From the NCBI GenBank assembly GCA_023053545.1, contig JAKZAN010000005.1, forward strand, positions 3,782,001 through 3,846,000: a stretch of DNA of 64,000 nt. Reading direction: 5' to 3'. The notes beneath the pieces are model-generated. The model was not told the DNA's origin, did not search any database, and saw nothing but the letters and a program-made list of their open reading frames with translations. This DNA comes from Lepidurus packardi (taxonomy: Eukaryota > Arthropoda > Branchiopoda > Notostraca > Triopsidae). Of the stretch, positions 14,601-25,145 are shown one piece after another. Made by a program: the position numbers and the translations under genes. Numbering within the stretch: position 1 is the first letter of the stretch; every line of letters starts with the position of its first letter.

Positions 14601-15460
14601 CGAGCCACTACCCAGACGTCTTCATGAGAGAAGCTCTGGCCATGCGGCTGGACCTGAAGGAGTCACGCGTTGCTGTAAGTCAATTGTTTTTCTTGTTTAC
14701 ATCACGTTTTGAAACTTGGAAATAATACGAATGTTGATTCGAATGACAGGTTTGGTTCCAAAACCGCCGCGCTAAATGGCGCAAAAAGGAACATACAAAA
14801 AAAGGCCCCGGTCGTCCGGCACACAATGCGCATCCTCAAAGCTGCAGTGGCGATCCCATTCCGCTGGAGGAATTAGAACGCAAAGAGCGGGACCGACGCG
14901 ACAAAAAACTTATGAAAAGCTTAGAGAAGCAGCAAAAGAAACTCGCCCTCAAAGGCATTCATGTCGACATGGCCACGCTCCGCACAGAATGGGAGGCACA
15001 GCACCGCAAAAACGGCGGGAAGACGGACAACAATAGTGTTTCTACCTTGCTAAACAGATCACGTAGCAGTAGTCAGTCCGTCTGCTTGAAAGACGCCAAG
15101 AATCCTTCGCAGGACTGTCACTGTGACTCGTGTACACCTGATCAATCCAGTAGTGTGTTCAGTGACGACAATTCCTCCCTTTTCAACGCGATGCTTAACC
15201 GCCAAGAAACGGAGGTTGACGTCGACGTGGTCGGGGAAGATGATGAAGATGAAGACGGTGACGACGTGGACGTCGCCAACGATCGCGTTTCGCCACACGG
15301 CAGCGACTTACCTCTCGCCCTCACCGTCAAGTCGCAAGACGCCGATCACACCTCGGACGAAAGCAATCCCACGTCATTGTATAGTCCTGCGGGAGCCAAC
15401 TCCAAAAGGCCGAATCCTTTCAGCATCGAAAGCCTATTGTCTTCGACGTTTCACAGATAA
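11679..15460 (+). CDS. unc-4: unc-4/Uncx homeobox transcription factor, complete, 3 exons
   Basis: Exons are 11679-12282, 14508-14674 and 14750-15460, joined by GT-AG introns of 2225 and 75 bp, giving 493 aa. The start is the first in-frame ATG; a second one lies two codons later. Residues 1-201 are Pro/Ser/Asn-rich with a poly-Ala run. The homeodomain (about 212-271) contains [27 protein letters not shown] and [13 protein letters not shown], the paired-like Unc-4 signature with Gln at homeodomain position 50. It continues into the family tail [18 protein letters not shown] and a basic helical stretch. An acidic run follows near 410-425. The C-terminus carries an eh1-like Groucho-binding motif, FSIESLL (481-487). 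In worms, flies and mice this family acts as a nuclear repressor in motor neuron, interneuron and segment identity. The second intron splits the homeodomain just before the WFQN helix. Domain assignment is direct; function is by family. Confidence 0.95.
12283..14507 (+). other. unc-4 intron 1
   Basis: This intron begins GTAAGG after the exon ending ...CACG and ends in TTTAG. The first exon stays open for another 88 codons past the donor, but the added residues are hydrophobic low-complexity sequence unlike the family, and the spliced frame joins cleanly to the homeodomain. No coding exon was seen inside. It contains a TA microsatellite near 13050-13070 and long AT-rich stretches at 13550-14450. 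Confidence 0.8.
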
Positions 15461-18400
15461 TGTTCCTTGTTTTCAAATTTTTTTGTGTTCGTATTTAATT
15501 GTCATCCCCAAGCACACAATTCTAAATCAACGTTGTTTCAAAGACGCACAAAAATCAAACGTAGGCAATTCCTCCCTTGGAAAGAACAAAAAAAACAATT
15601 GTACATAATTGTTAATTCCCCACCCCCTTAAATGGTCTGTGGCTTATTGTCTGCCCCCGAGAAAACGAACGTTTTACCTGTCCAAGAGTTTTGAAACACT
15701 CGACATTTTCCTCAGTTTTTGATGAGTTGAAGTGGAAACCCCCGAGTCATGTGCAATAATTTCATGTTTTCTCTTATCTGCCTATAAAAGTTTCATTACC
15801 TGGTCTCCTCCCAAAAACCATAGTCCCTTATTCTAACCTCCTTTCAAGTTAATTTCATTTTCTTAAGACATTACCTTTACAGTGAAGGCAAAAGTCGCCC
15901 AACTTCGGAAACTACTAATTATTTTTTCTACCCCAAAAACCATTTGCCGAGTTTCCCCCCGCAACCAAAACGGCCTACACAAAAAGGGTCCTCGAACAAA
16001 AGCATTTACACAGGTTCCTCCGGTTATAGAAATACACCTCGTACCTGCCGCCAAGTGTAATGGAGTGCACAGCGCGTTTTTACGATCCACGGATGGACGC
16101 AAAAGGCGGTAGTAATTATCTATTTCCAACCAGAAGACCATACGCCGGCAGGTCAAACGCCAAAAAGACTTACTTAGAACCATCATACACCTAGGAACGG
16201 ACAGCTTCATCTTCATCTATCCCGAGCACCTGACCTGCCAATACCAATTTGTAGTCTACCAATGTTCTCTTACCTTTTCCTGTTCCCTTAACACCCCTCC
16301 ACTCCAAAAAAAAAGAAGAGAAAGGTCCTTTTAAATACTAAGATCAACTTGTACTTTGTGTATCTTCTTTCTAGAGTGTAACTGCTTCCAAGAGTATTGG
16401 AAGTGTGTTAAAATGCTTAAAGAAAAGAAACAATATTAAGGCAAGACAGACAGAGATCCCATCGGTGGCAAAATCGAAAAAGTTATCCCGCAGATCGTGA
16501 CTAAACAATCAGAAAGTAATAGTTACGTACGGGGTAAAAGTGGAGGCTTGTCTGCTTAATATCTTGACATAAAGCTACTAACCATGTTCTACATGCAGCT
16601 AACATGTTTTAACAGTTAGTAAATGAGAGATCTTTAACAGTTGTGAACTTGTATCCCAGCGGGAAACAATCACAGCACTTGGTTTGGAAATTACCCGACA
16701 TTCATCTACTTTCCTCCCCCCTCCTTGTCCACCTTTTCTTCAAGGGGGAAGTCAAGAAACCTTACGTTTTCCGGCCCTCAATTTCCATGTCTTGCCTAGC
16801 ATTGAGTTTCAATTCTCTTACAATTGCTACCTTGGTGCCTCAGCTTTAAGAGATGGTGTAGGCACCTGCGGCGAAGCCCCTTTTCGTTTGTCTGTGGCTC
16901 TGTTAAAGCTTGGTAGATACCTTTTACCGACCTGACAACTCAATTAAGAAGCTCACAACTTCCCCCCCCCCCTCTCTTTCTCTCGCTCAGGTTCAGTAAC
17001 ATATACTACTTCTCAAGCGCTAAAACACTGTACTATAAACTACCAGACTTCCAAAACAAAAAAGCGCTTTCAACGATTTCATCCAATAACCGCAAAAAGA
17101 AACAAAAAATGCCCTCATTTATGAAATTAGCATATAAAGCTATGCCGTGACACTGAGACTTTGTCCCTTGCATCCTTAGAACCCTTACAATTTTTTTAAA
17201 ATTTCAAAAAGCATGGAGCATATAACGGTGTTAATAAAAAAAAGTGTTAAGGGGGGAGGGGGGATTAGGGGGTATTTTAGGTATACACAGCATGAGAGTC
17301 GGCTTTCATGACGGCAAATTACAAGGCGTTTTAAAGCTCGCGTCAAAATGAAGAACTGTTGTTTCTGATCACGGTACACCTTAAAGGATGTATACATCCC
17401 TTTCAATTCTTTTCTATACCAAATCACTATATAAAGCCCGAGTAGAGGAAGGTATGTATGTGAAAGCCCCAAATTGGCAGTCTCCGGGTCTGTTATTGGG
17501 GCGGACAGTGATGAAAAACGAGCTTTTGGCGGGAAAGAAATTAATATCTCGCTTGTCTTTTATACTTTAAACCTGAGGAACCCAAAAGGCAACTATGGGA
17601 GGAGGGAATTCTTAGGAGTAAGCTCATGCCAAAACACCTGGAGATGGCGGGTTTTTGTGATGGCGCTGTGTAGCAAAAAGGGATTTCCATACCATTTTTT
17701 TATTTTATTTTTTCTTATTACCTTTTTTTTATTTCGACTTCCATAGCCCAACGGCTTGGAAGGATATAATAACGTCTAGTTGGCAGGTGGGGATAAGTGA
17801 GAGGTGGGAGGAGATGCATTGGATTCAATCTTGATGAGAAAACGTGAGCTTTGTCCATGGCCATGCATACGAATTAAGACGTCTTTGGATAGCACAGCCC
17901 TCCTCCCCTTTTTTTACCCCTTTTCAGCCCAGCATACCTCTGGAAAAACAAAAAGGTGCCAAAAATCAATGGGGGAAAAAAGAACTGGAAAACAATCTTC
18001 TCACAACGAACGATTTGCCGTTGCGCGAAGCTGGCGGTGCCTTTGGCTCTCTTTTTCTAAGAGAAACATTAAATAACTCGTGTCTTGAGCTATAATGAGC
18101 GGGCCTCATTTAGGTTGGCATGATTGGTGATGAATATGGCCTCTTTTTCATTTTCCCCAACACCATTCTCTTCTTTCCATTACTCATTAACTATGCAAAA
18201 GAAAACTAAATGAAATGCCCTTTGTAATGACACCACGCAATGAGATTCAACTGGAGAACCCAGAAGGAAAGCTACTTGCTTTACGCAAAGATTTGGAAGG
18301 AAAGGTGGTGGGAGGGGAAACCCAACCGAACCACGGACATCAAATCAAATAATATTTTTTGTGAAAAAAATTGGACGCTAGTTTGAGCAGCATATACAGT

Positions 18401-19911
18401 GATTAGCAATTACACCTACTTTATCAATTGTCTTGCCATGGGTCCTTCGCTTTCGTCTCGCTTCAGAATAAAAGAGGCAAGTTGTGCCCCTCATCTCGTG
18501 CCTTGTAATGAGGTTGTCCAACATGGGAAGGTGATCCTTTCAGGTGCGCGTTGCAGCCCAGCAGGGCGTAGGCAATTGCCGTGAGCCATCTTATAAATGA
18601 AACCATCACCAGCCACCAAAATTAAATGAAAAAATAAAATAAAAACAAAGGAAGAGATTTTTTTTCTTGGTTCTTTAAATCGCTGAGGCTTGGACGATTG
18701 TAAGTGGCAGGTGAGAGACGAAAAATAATTGTGAACGCAGGAGAAAAAATGACGGAGAAGGCTGGGCAGACGAAAAACAGCTTAACGCAACCCTTCAGTG
18801 CCTTCACAATAGCCTGGCTCGTGATACAGCCATCAAATTGTAGCCTGGAGGACGAGCTTATAGGTGAATTTTTTCCGTGACTTTTTCAGAACCTGGACCG
18901 TCATTTAAATATTAAGTCTTCACGCTTATCAGTGTGGTATTCTCTTATAAAAAGCTGCAGCTCTTTCCTTAATGACATAGGGGCTTTTCAATTTAGCACA
19001 GGCGAGACGACGTCACAGGAATTTTTGTTATGAAATAACAAATTGCGTCGTCGCACTACATTATAGCGGCTCGGAATGATAATGGCCTCATATACTGGGA
19101 TCAAAAGTAGGGAAACGGTGAACATAGCCTACTAGCTGTATGATTTGCCGGCAATAAAAGCAAACCTTCACCTCCAAGCCCGATTATCTCGCCTTTCCTG
19201 GCAATACACTAAACTGCTTGCTACGATCTACCCAAATCGGGCAACGAAAATTTTACTGCCGCTGACCGGGTACTGTGTGAAAAGGGCCAAGAGGTTCAAC
19301 TCTGACCACCCACTGCCGTCTCATGAAAAATCAATTGCTTTCTGGCTTTTTGACTGATGATTGCTTGCCAAGACAGCACTTTTCTTAAGCAAGTTTTATA
19401 CCATGCCTTTTATTTCTTTGCATAAAATTACTACACACCTGTACTACCCATACTAACTATCACAATCTGACTTGCACTTGCAGTGTCATTTAAGGCCCCG
19501 GTATACACATGTTCCAGGATTTTTTCCGATAATAGATGGGGACACCGCTGCTTCCCTAGAGGATAGGCAATGTTAGCGTGGCTAACAACAGATGGCGTAC
19601 TAGTCAAATAGAAACCCCGTATGAAGGCTACGCCCCCTTGCATTTTATATCAGATATTACCATACGGTTTGCTGCAGTAGCGGAAAAAAGCGTAAACATG
19701 ACATGAAATAATGATTTTATTACGGATATTTATGTTTATACTAAATACATGGTACTTTCTTTCCTTTTCTGTTATCAATTTTATATCTATTAACCAGTTA
19801 TATGATTTTTCAAGTTTATATTATTGAGTAATAAAAGAACCTGAACTTGTTGGCTAAACAATTAATTATACTTGCATGAGGAAGCATACTTTAGAGCGTC
19901 CCCTTGCTTAA
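15461..19911. other. Gap between unc-4 and the transposon
   Basis: The first few hundred bases are presumably the unc-4 3' UTR, but I could not fix a canonical AATAAA near the stop. The rest holds homopolymers (a C-rich then CT-rich tract at 16961-16985, a T-rich run at 17695-17730) and short overlapping open frames without a domain. No gene is supported. Confidence 0.5.
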
Positions 19912-20041
19912 TTTATTGAATAAATAAGTTTCTGGGTGTTCTAAAAACAGTAGTTTCTTCAACAAAACAACGATTTATCCCATCTAATCTACTTGTATTC
20001 CACCACTTCAGAAGATTATTTTTCTGAGTACAATTGAATTG

Positions 20042-20572
20042 TTATTCCATTTTCTTTTGTTCTTCATTCTCGTTAATGGACATCTGTCGAAATTCCTGAT
20101 CAGGAGGAGCTCTTACGCCGTTGCTTCCGTTTTCGGGAGTGAGATGCGCTTGCAACATGTAAAAAGAGCGAATGTTGTCAGGCAAATCAATGTTTCCGTC
20201 AGAGATATGGCGACCTAGATCCCTGAAGAAGTTTTCCATGCCAACATCTACTTGTTGACGTCTCTCGCGTCTTCTTTGGTTCCTTGTATAAGCCCTAGTA
20301 TTGTCATTTTCCTCCAAGAAACGCGGATTCGCGCCTCGCGGTGCAAAGTTTGTAGCCTGCGGTACCTCCGGCCTGATTCTGCCGTGCTGCGATACCCGAG
20401 CACGGCCATTATAGGGGTGCGTAAAATCGCGTCGATCACGGTAATTTACATAACCCTGAATACTGCGGCCTCTGCTTACTCCGCTTCTTCCTCGCTCTTC
20501 TTCCTCCCGAATTAGCAGCAATCTGGCGTTACCCATTAGATTTTCTGCAAACTGCCGCATAAACGGATCCAT
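20042..20572 (-). CDS. Transposon-borne protein of unknown function, 176 aa
   Basis: This is a single uninterrupted reading frame from ATG at 20572 to a stop at 20042, with a poly(A) signal about 125 bp downstream. No family was recognised. The N-terminus (MDPFMRQFAENLMGNARLL) looks helical. The middle is Arg/Gly/Asn-rich and probably disordered, with basic clusters such as RRRERRQQ (about residues 101-108). Residues 110-145 look helical again (ENFFRDLGRH). The tail is acidic and Lys-rich. Basic composition suggests nucleic-acid binding, but that is only inference. It sits divergently beside the transposase, as accessory genes of some Mutator-type elements do. It could instead be an unrelated host gene, but its closeness to the transposase and the shared spacer argue against that. 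Confidence 0.7.
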   Translation of the reverse strand: MDPFMRQFAENLMGNARLLLIREEEERGRSGVSRGRSIQGYVNYRDRRDFTHPYNGRARVSQHGRIRPEVPQATNFAPRGANPRFLEENDNTRAYTRNQRRRERRQQVDVGMENFFRDLGRHISDGNIDLPDNIRSFYMLQAHLTPENGSNGVRAPPDQEFRQMSINENEEQKKME

Positions 20573-20992
20573 CCCTATTGATAAATACTCTAAAATAATT
20601 TCACTAAACTAAACATAATGAAAATTACGTACCAATAATCAATGAAGATAATTAAAAAAACACTGACGCTAAGTAGTCACTGCTAGACTGCGCGTAGCCT
20701 GCTAATGTAATGGGTAACTTTATTTCGGCTACTTACAGAAAATGACTCTCCCTTGTAACCTGAGGTCAAGCCAAATACCGTCAACTCGATGACCCTTTTA
20801 TTACTATTTATCCATTTATTCTTTCACTAGTCTTTTCTCCCCGTCAGGCAATAAAAGAATGGGTAAACTACAAAGGCGAGGACAGACGCGTTATATAGGA
20901 AAGGGTTTTATCAAAAGAATCTCTTGCCTAAACAATCTTTATTCGTCAGTACGCGAAAACGCATGTGACTTGGTTTTTCTATTTATTCTGAG
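20573..20992. promoter_or_regulatory. Spacer between divergent transposon genes, presumed bidirectional promoter
   Basis: This 420-bp noncoding interval separates the two start codons. It is AT-rich and contains no other open frame of note on either strand that fits a gene. Because both genes start here and point away from each other, it should contain both promoters and 5' UTRs. I see no convincing TATA box in correct position for either gene, so this call rests on arrangement only. Confidence 0.45.
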
Positions 20993-23399
20993 ATGGGTTC
21001 TAAGAGAAATTCGGGCCATTTCAAGAGGAAGAAAAAAAATCCCCGTGAGTACCTCCGTATTCAACGTGAAAAACTTGAACGGATAATTGTAGAGGAGAAA
21101 AAACAGTATAACCAGGTTAGTGATTAGTGACTTACTGAGTACTAGTCAATCCCTTGAAATTCATAACGCTAACTCCATTCTCCTAGGCGAACGGCATTAC
21201 TGAACAAAGTAGCCCTGTGGCTGAACGAAGTAATGATGAAGATTTATTATCTGACGAAATTACTTCGGCAAGTTTTGACCATCAGGCGGAAACTGAAGCA
21301 GTTCAGCTGAATATAGAGAAAGGTGCTTTCAGTCAACCTGAGTTGTTGCGTGGGGTGAAACTTGAACGGATAATTGTAGATGAGAAAAAACAGTATAGCC
21401 AGGTGAGTGATTTTAGTGACTAGTACTAGTCAATCCCATGAAATTCATAACGCTAACTCCATTATCCTAGGCGAACGCCATTACTGAACAAAGTAGCCCT
21501 GTGGCTGAACGAAGTAATGATGAAGATTTATTATCTGACGAAATTACTTCTGCAAGTTTTGACCAGGCGGAAACTGAAGCAGTTCAGCTGAATATAGAGG
21601 AAGCTGCTTTCAGTCAACCTGAGTTGTTGCGTGGGGTGAAAGGCAGAAGAATAGTTGACTTAGGGCATGTCGTCCAGCTTACAGCACAAGTATTCTTGAC
21701 TCATGGCGAATCATGCAAAGGTAGGTTAATTTTTCGCAGAGAATTGAGGAAAGGTTTTTTCACCGCATTATTTCTACGGTGCGATGCATGTCAAACTGAG
21801 TGGTATATTGATTCAGAGAGAGGCTTCAGAAAAATGACTAAGCCGAAGAAAAGGATGGCTACATCTGATGACGAAGAGGATATAATTTTGCCACCTAACA
21901 AGAAATTTTTATCCATAAACACTCTAATGACTTGGGGATTGGTAGCGGTGGGTGCTGGGCATCATGTTTTAGAGGAACTTTGCTCAGTCATTAGTGTACC
22001 TTGCATGACTAAAAAAACATTTTGTAAGAAGGAGCACTCCGTTGGTGAAATTTGGCACAAAGAAGTAGAAGAAGCAACGCGTGAAGCGATGGAAGAAGAG
22101 ATAGAAGCTGCTATAGCTGCAGGCGACGTTGATGACGAAGGGTTCCCACTGATCACCGTTATCGGTGACGGTGGATGGTCCCAACGAAGTCACGGAACCC
22201 GCTATACAGCAAAATCTGGCGTGGGTGTGCTAATTGGTGCATATACAAACAAAGTACTATACGTTGACACTCGCAACAAGTTTTGTTCGGTTTGTACCAG
22301 AGCTGCCCGTTTACAACAAGCGCCAACACCCCATCAATGTTTTAAAAACTGGGACGGTCCCTCCACAGCTATGGAAGCGGACATCCTGAGCAAAGGAATA
22401 AGAGAATGTGAAAAAAAGTATAAGGTACGTATTTCTCATTTTATTGGGGACGGAGATTCTTCGACTTTCAATAAAATCTTGGCAACTACGCCTAGAAGTC
22501 AGAAGCTTCCCAAAAAAATCGAATGCGCCAATCACGTAATCAAGAATTACACAAAGAAGCTTTACTTGATTCAGGCCAAAAACATCAAGTACAGAAGGGT
22601 ACTCGTGAAGTCCCTTATTTCGAAACTTACACGTGCTGCCCGAGGTGCGATAAAAAGAAATGCGCGAAATAAGGGTACCGCTGAGGACCTCTGCAAGGCC
22701 TTGGACAATGGTCCGAAGCATTACTTACTTGGGGACCACCGATCTTGCGAGAAACCCTTGCCCGGGAAGAAGGGCTGTGAGTTTGCTGGACAAAACAAGA
22801 TAAGCAAGATAGATCCGAACCTCTACCGTGAAGTTTGTGCAGCACTTGATTACGTGAGAAAGAAAAGTCACAATTTGTTAGAAGAGGTGACTACAAACGC
22901 AGCAGAGAGGTTCATGTCTAGTGTTGCCAAAATTGTTGGCGGAAAGCAAATTCTTCGCTCGCAAAGGGGAGCGTACACGCACCGCTGCTATGGTGCTGTG
23001 TTGAATTTCCTTTATGGGAGAGGATTTCATGTTCCCATTTTAAAGAAATATAAAGTTACTTCTCCTGTGCTTGACGCATTTGAGTTAAAACACCTTGCAA
23101 GCACCAGAGCAGGAAGAGAGCGTTATTCTAGATCGTCTCAAGAACGGCAAAACACAGCAGTTTCTGCTGATGTTGTTCAGGGTGGAGAGCCTTCTGGAGG
23201 TTTGGACCTTCATTACGGAAACACAGACTTGGACCCTGTTTCTCTTGAAAGAGAAGCAGATCGAATACGTCATCTTCTGCAGCTTACATCAGAAGAAATT
23301 GTGTCACTGGAAGAAAAGACCCGCGCCCAGGGAAGTTGCCCTGAGTGGATAGAAGGTAGACGAAACAGTAACTGCCTCGTTATTCGGGAAGGTTTGTAA
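20993..23399 (+). CDS. Mutator-like DDE transposase, 3 exons, frameshifted before its YqaJ domain
   Basis: Exons: 20993-21115 (41 aa, ATG then a very basic start, KRKKKNP), 21187-21402 (72 aa), 21471-23399, all joined in phase 0 by introns of 71 and 68 bp. The first two introns are copies of one another (see the duplication entry). The N-terminal part is acidic and duplicated. A family core begins with GRRIVDLGHV, followed by a CDAC zinc-type pair. Catalytic candidates are Asp in IGDGGW (near 22167), Asp in FIGDGDSS (near 22449) and Glu in TNAAERF (near 22905). Between them lie CSVC and an MEAD segment typical of this transposase family. The frame ends at a TAA at 23397-23399, but coding similarity continues in another frame from about 23353, so this copy is probably truncated by a one-base shift. 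It should bind element ends and cut DNA in the nucleus. Confidence 0.88.
21074..21641 (+). repeat. 287-bp tandem duplication spanning exon, intron and exon
   Basis: Copy 1 is 21074-21360 and copy 2 is 21361-21641. Both begin CTTGAACGGATAATTGTAGA and end GTTGCGTGGGGTGAAA. Each copy contains the end of an exon (KKQY-Q then a GT donor), a short intron ending CTAG, and the exon start A-N-x-ITEQSSPVAERSN. Differences are few: a short indel in the intron, one codon (His-Gln versus Gln) and a handful of substitutions. Because the unit carries its own donor and acceptor, the duplication adds a complete new 72-aa exon without breaking the frame. Confidence 0.95.
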
Positions 23400-24063
23400 A
23401 TTGCGGGATTCTACTCCTCGCAAAAATGTTTTGAAAGCAATTATGCTCCCGTCCAGCTGGACTTCAGAAGCTACAGAGTACGGCAAGTGTAAAGAACCTG
23501 AAGCGAGGAAAGCGTACGAAAACTTAAAAAAAGTTACTGTCCAACCTTCCGGGCTATGGGTACACCCTGAATACGGCTACTTGGGTGCATCTCCCGATGG
23601 TGTAGTCGAAAAGGATGGCTTGATTGAGATCAAGTGCCCAAGCAGTGCAAAAAACGCGGAAAACCTTTATGACTTCGTTATTTCCGAAAAGAAACAGTCA
23701 ATTGGACTACTGCCTGGCGAAAACCGCAAGCTAAGGATCAACAAGAACCACCACTACTACTTCCAAATTCAAGGACAACTTGAAGTTACTGGTAGACAGT
23801 GGTGTGATTTTGTTGTATGGTGTCCAAATGACATGCATGTCGAAAGAATCAAACGGGATAGAGACTTTTGGAGCAAAGACATGTTTCCCAAACTGAAACG
23901 CTTCTTTGACGACAGCTTCCTACCTGAACTTGCGGACTCACGGCTACAACGAAGCGAAAATCCTCGCGAGCCCCAGTTTGTGTTAGACGCTATCTCACGA
24001 AGAACGAAAGTCCAGGCCAATAGACAAAAAAAGGGAAAGGAAAACAGAAAAAAAAGAAAATGA
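23353..24063 (+). CDS. YqaJ-type nuclease domain of the transposase, in shifted frame
   Basis: The frame is open from just after a stop at 23350-23352, and recognisable domain sequence starts at once (VTASLFGKVCKLR). Core nuclease motifs follow: GYLGASPDG (about 23575-23600), LIEIKCPS (about 23619-23645) and FQIQGQLEVTGRQWCDFVVW, the usual Asp, Glu-x-Lys and Gln positions of the YqaJ/lambda-exonuclease (PD-(D/E)XK) fold. The C-terminus is very basic (KKGKENRKKRK). There is no ATG at the beginning of the domain, so this is not an independent gene: it is the downstream part of the transposase polypeptide, separated by a frameshift in the overlap 23353-23399. In related elements the two domains are fused. 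Its role in transposition is not established. Confidence 0.82.
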   Translation, partial: KVDETVTASLFGKVCKLRDSTPRKNVLKAIMLPSSWTSEATEYGKCKEPEARKAYENLKKVTVQPSGLWVHPEYGYLGASPDGVVEKDGLIEIKCPSSAKNAENLYDFVISEKKQSIGLLPGENRKLRINKNHHYYFQIQGQLEVTGRQWCDFVVWCPNDMHVERIKRDRDFWSKDMFPKLKRFFDDSFLPELADSRLQRSENPREPQFVLDAISRRTKVQANRQKKGKENRKKRK

Positions 24064-24152
24064 GACATCATTTTCGTATTTCATGTCTAAATGCAAACTT
24101 TTGACGCTACTTTATTTTTTCCCAATGTAATTACGTTTATTATGTCACTGTA

Positions 24153-24158
24153 AATAAA
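24153..24158 (+). terminator. Poly(A) signal of the transposase gene
   Basis: A canonical AATAAA stands 90 bp after the stop codon of the YqaJ frame, in AT-rich sequence. It is the only canonical signal seen this close downstream of the stop. Confidence 0.55.
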
Positions 24159-25145
24159 GAACACATATGTTCGATCTTTTAGCACGTTTTACTGGTACTG
24201 TGAACGCAAAATCATTACGTGGTCGTAATAAATATTTTATATTACAGGTTGTCAACTAATGCCTTTGGCGAATCACCTCTGTAATGAGTATTTTTTTTAA
24301 ACAATTCGCTTCAACAGGGTTACAAAGAATATAAAGGCGTGCGGCAGGAAATCTTATAATATCTACGTTCAACATATAAGTCAATTGAGTTTGGCTCACA
24401 CCTGTAAAATGTGAAGAAGTTTGGTCACTGGGATGCTAGATGCGTAGTTCACGTCGAATATTTTTTTAAATGATAAGCGCAATGCTGTTTTGCGAACTAC
24501 TTGTGGTAAGCCTAGTTATTTTTTCTCATTTTAGTAATAAAAAATTATTTAATTCATGTCTTGTCATAGTGTCAACATTATCTACACAAACCCACTAGAA
24601 AGACACATATTTCAATCGGGCGTACAATTGAGACGTAAGTTTAGAAGATGCCCAACTCCACGTCAAAAGAATGGCAGATTTCTTCTTATATCCCATCGTT
24701 AGGCTTATGGAACTATAATTTTGGAAATGAGTCTTTTTCTTGCTTTATCGAAAATGTGTCAAGGGAAGCAACTATTTTATATTACTATTAGACTACTTGC
24801 AACTGGAACTGCATACCAATGTGATCCACCCTTAATTAGAAAACTTTTATTGTAAAACTGAATGAATTTTTTTAACTGAAAACTCGTGTAGCTTCGTTAT
24901 TGTTTACAAAGTAAGTCCCACCCTGAGGAGTGGTGACGTCGGCCGTCAACGGTTGTTCTTGAAGAAAAGAGAATTCTAGGGGAAATGTTTTGTAGAGAAG
25001 GCGTGCCATAGGCATTATCAACTATCCCTTCCTTCAAGGCCAATCCTTCATTCATATAGCCCGCTGTTTTCTTGCACCGACTGCAAACTTTTCCTATTCC
25101 CCCACATGGCAAATTGGCACCACTGTATAGGGAGCTAAATTATTA
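24159..25145. other. Transposon right flank with a weak coding-like remnant
   Basis: AT-rich sequence that may include the right end of the Mutator-like element; no inverted repeat to the left flank was found by eye. On the minus strand 24897-25112 reads as an open frame with a CSRCKK pair, followed by a short hydrophilic segment. It may be a remnant of another transposase or a chance frame. I cannot assign it. Confidence 0.35.

Larger units (their letters stand above)
19912..24158. mobile_element. Mutator-like DNA transposon with two divergent genes
   Basis: The limits given are the outermost poly(A) signals that I can tie to the two genes: AATAAA on the minus strand at 19912-19917 and on the plus strand at 24153-24158. 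The true ends lie outside and I could not match terminal inverted repeats by eye. The rightward gene encodes a DDE transposase of the invertebrate Mutator-like type followed by a YqaJ-type nuclease domain. The leftward gene encodes a 176-aa Arg-rich protein. Their starts are 420 bp apart, so both probably use one intergenic promoter region (20573-20992). Apart from one frameshift the reading frames are intact, so the copy is likely young. Related proteins with a Mutator-like domain joined to YqaJ are common, usually unnamed, in invertebrate genomes. Confidence 0.85.

Noticed and set aside
21962-22845. Several minus-strand frames inside the transposase gene
   Set aside because: Shadows of the transposase coding sequence.
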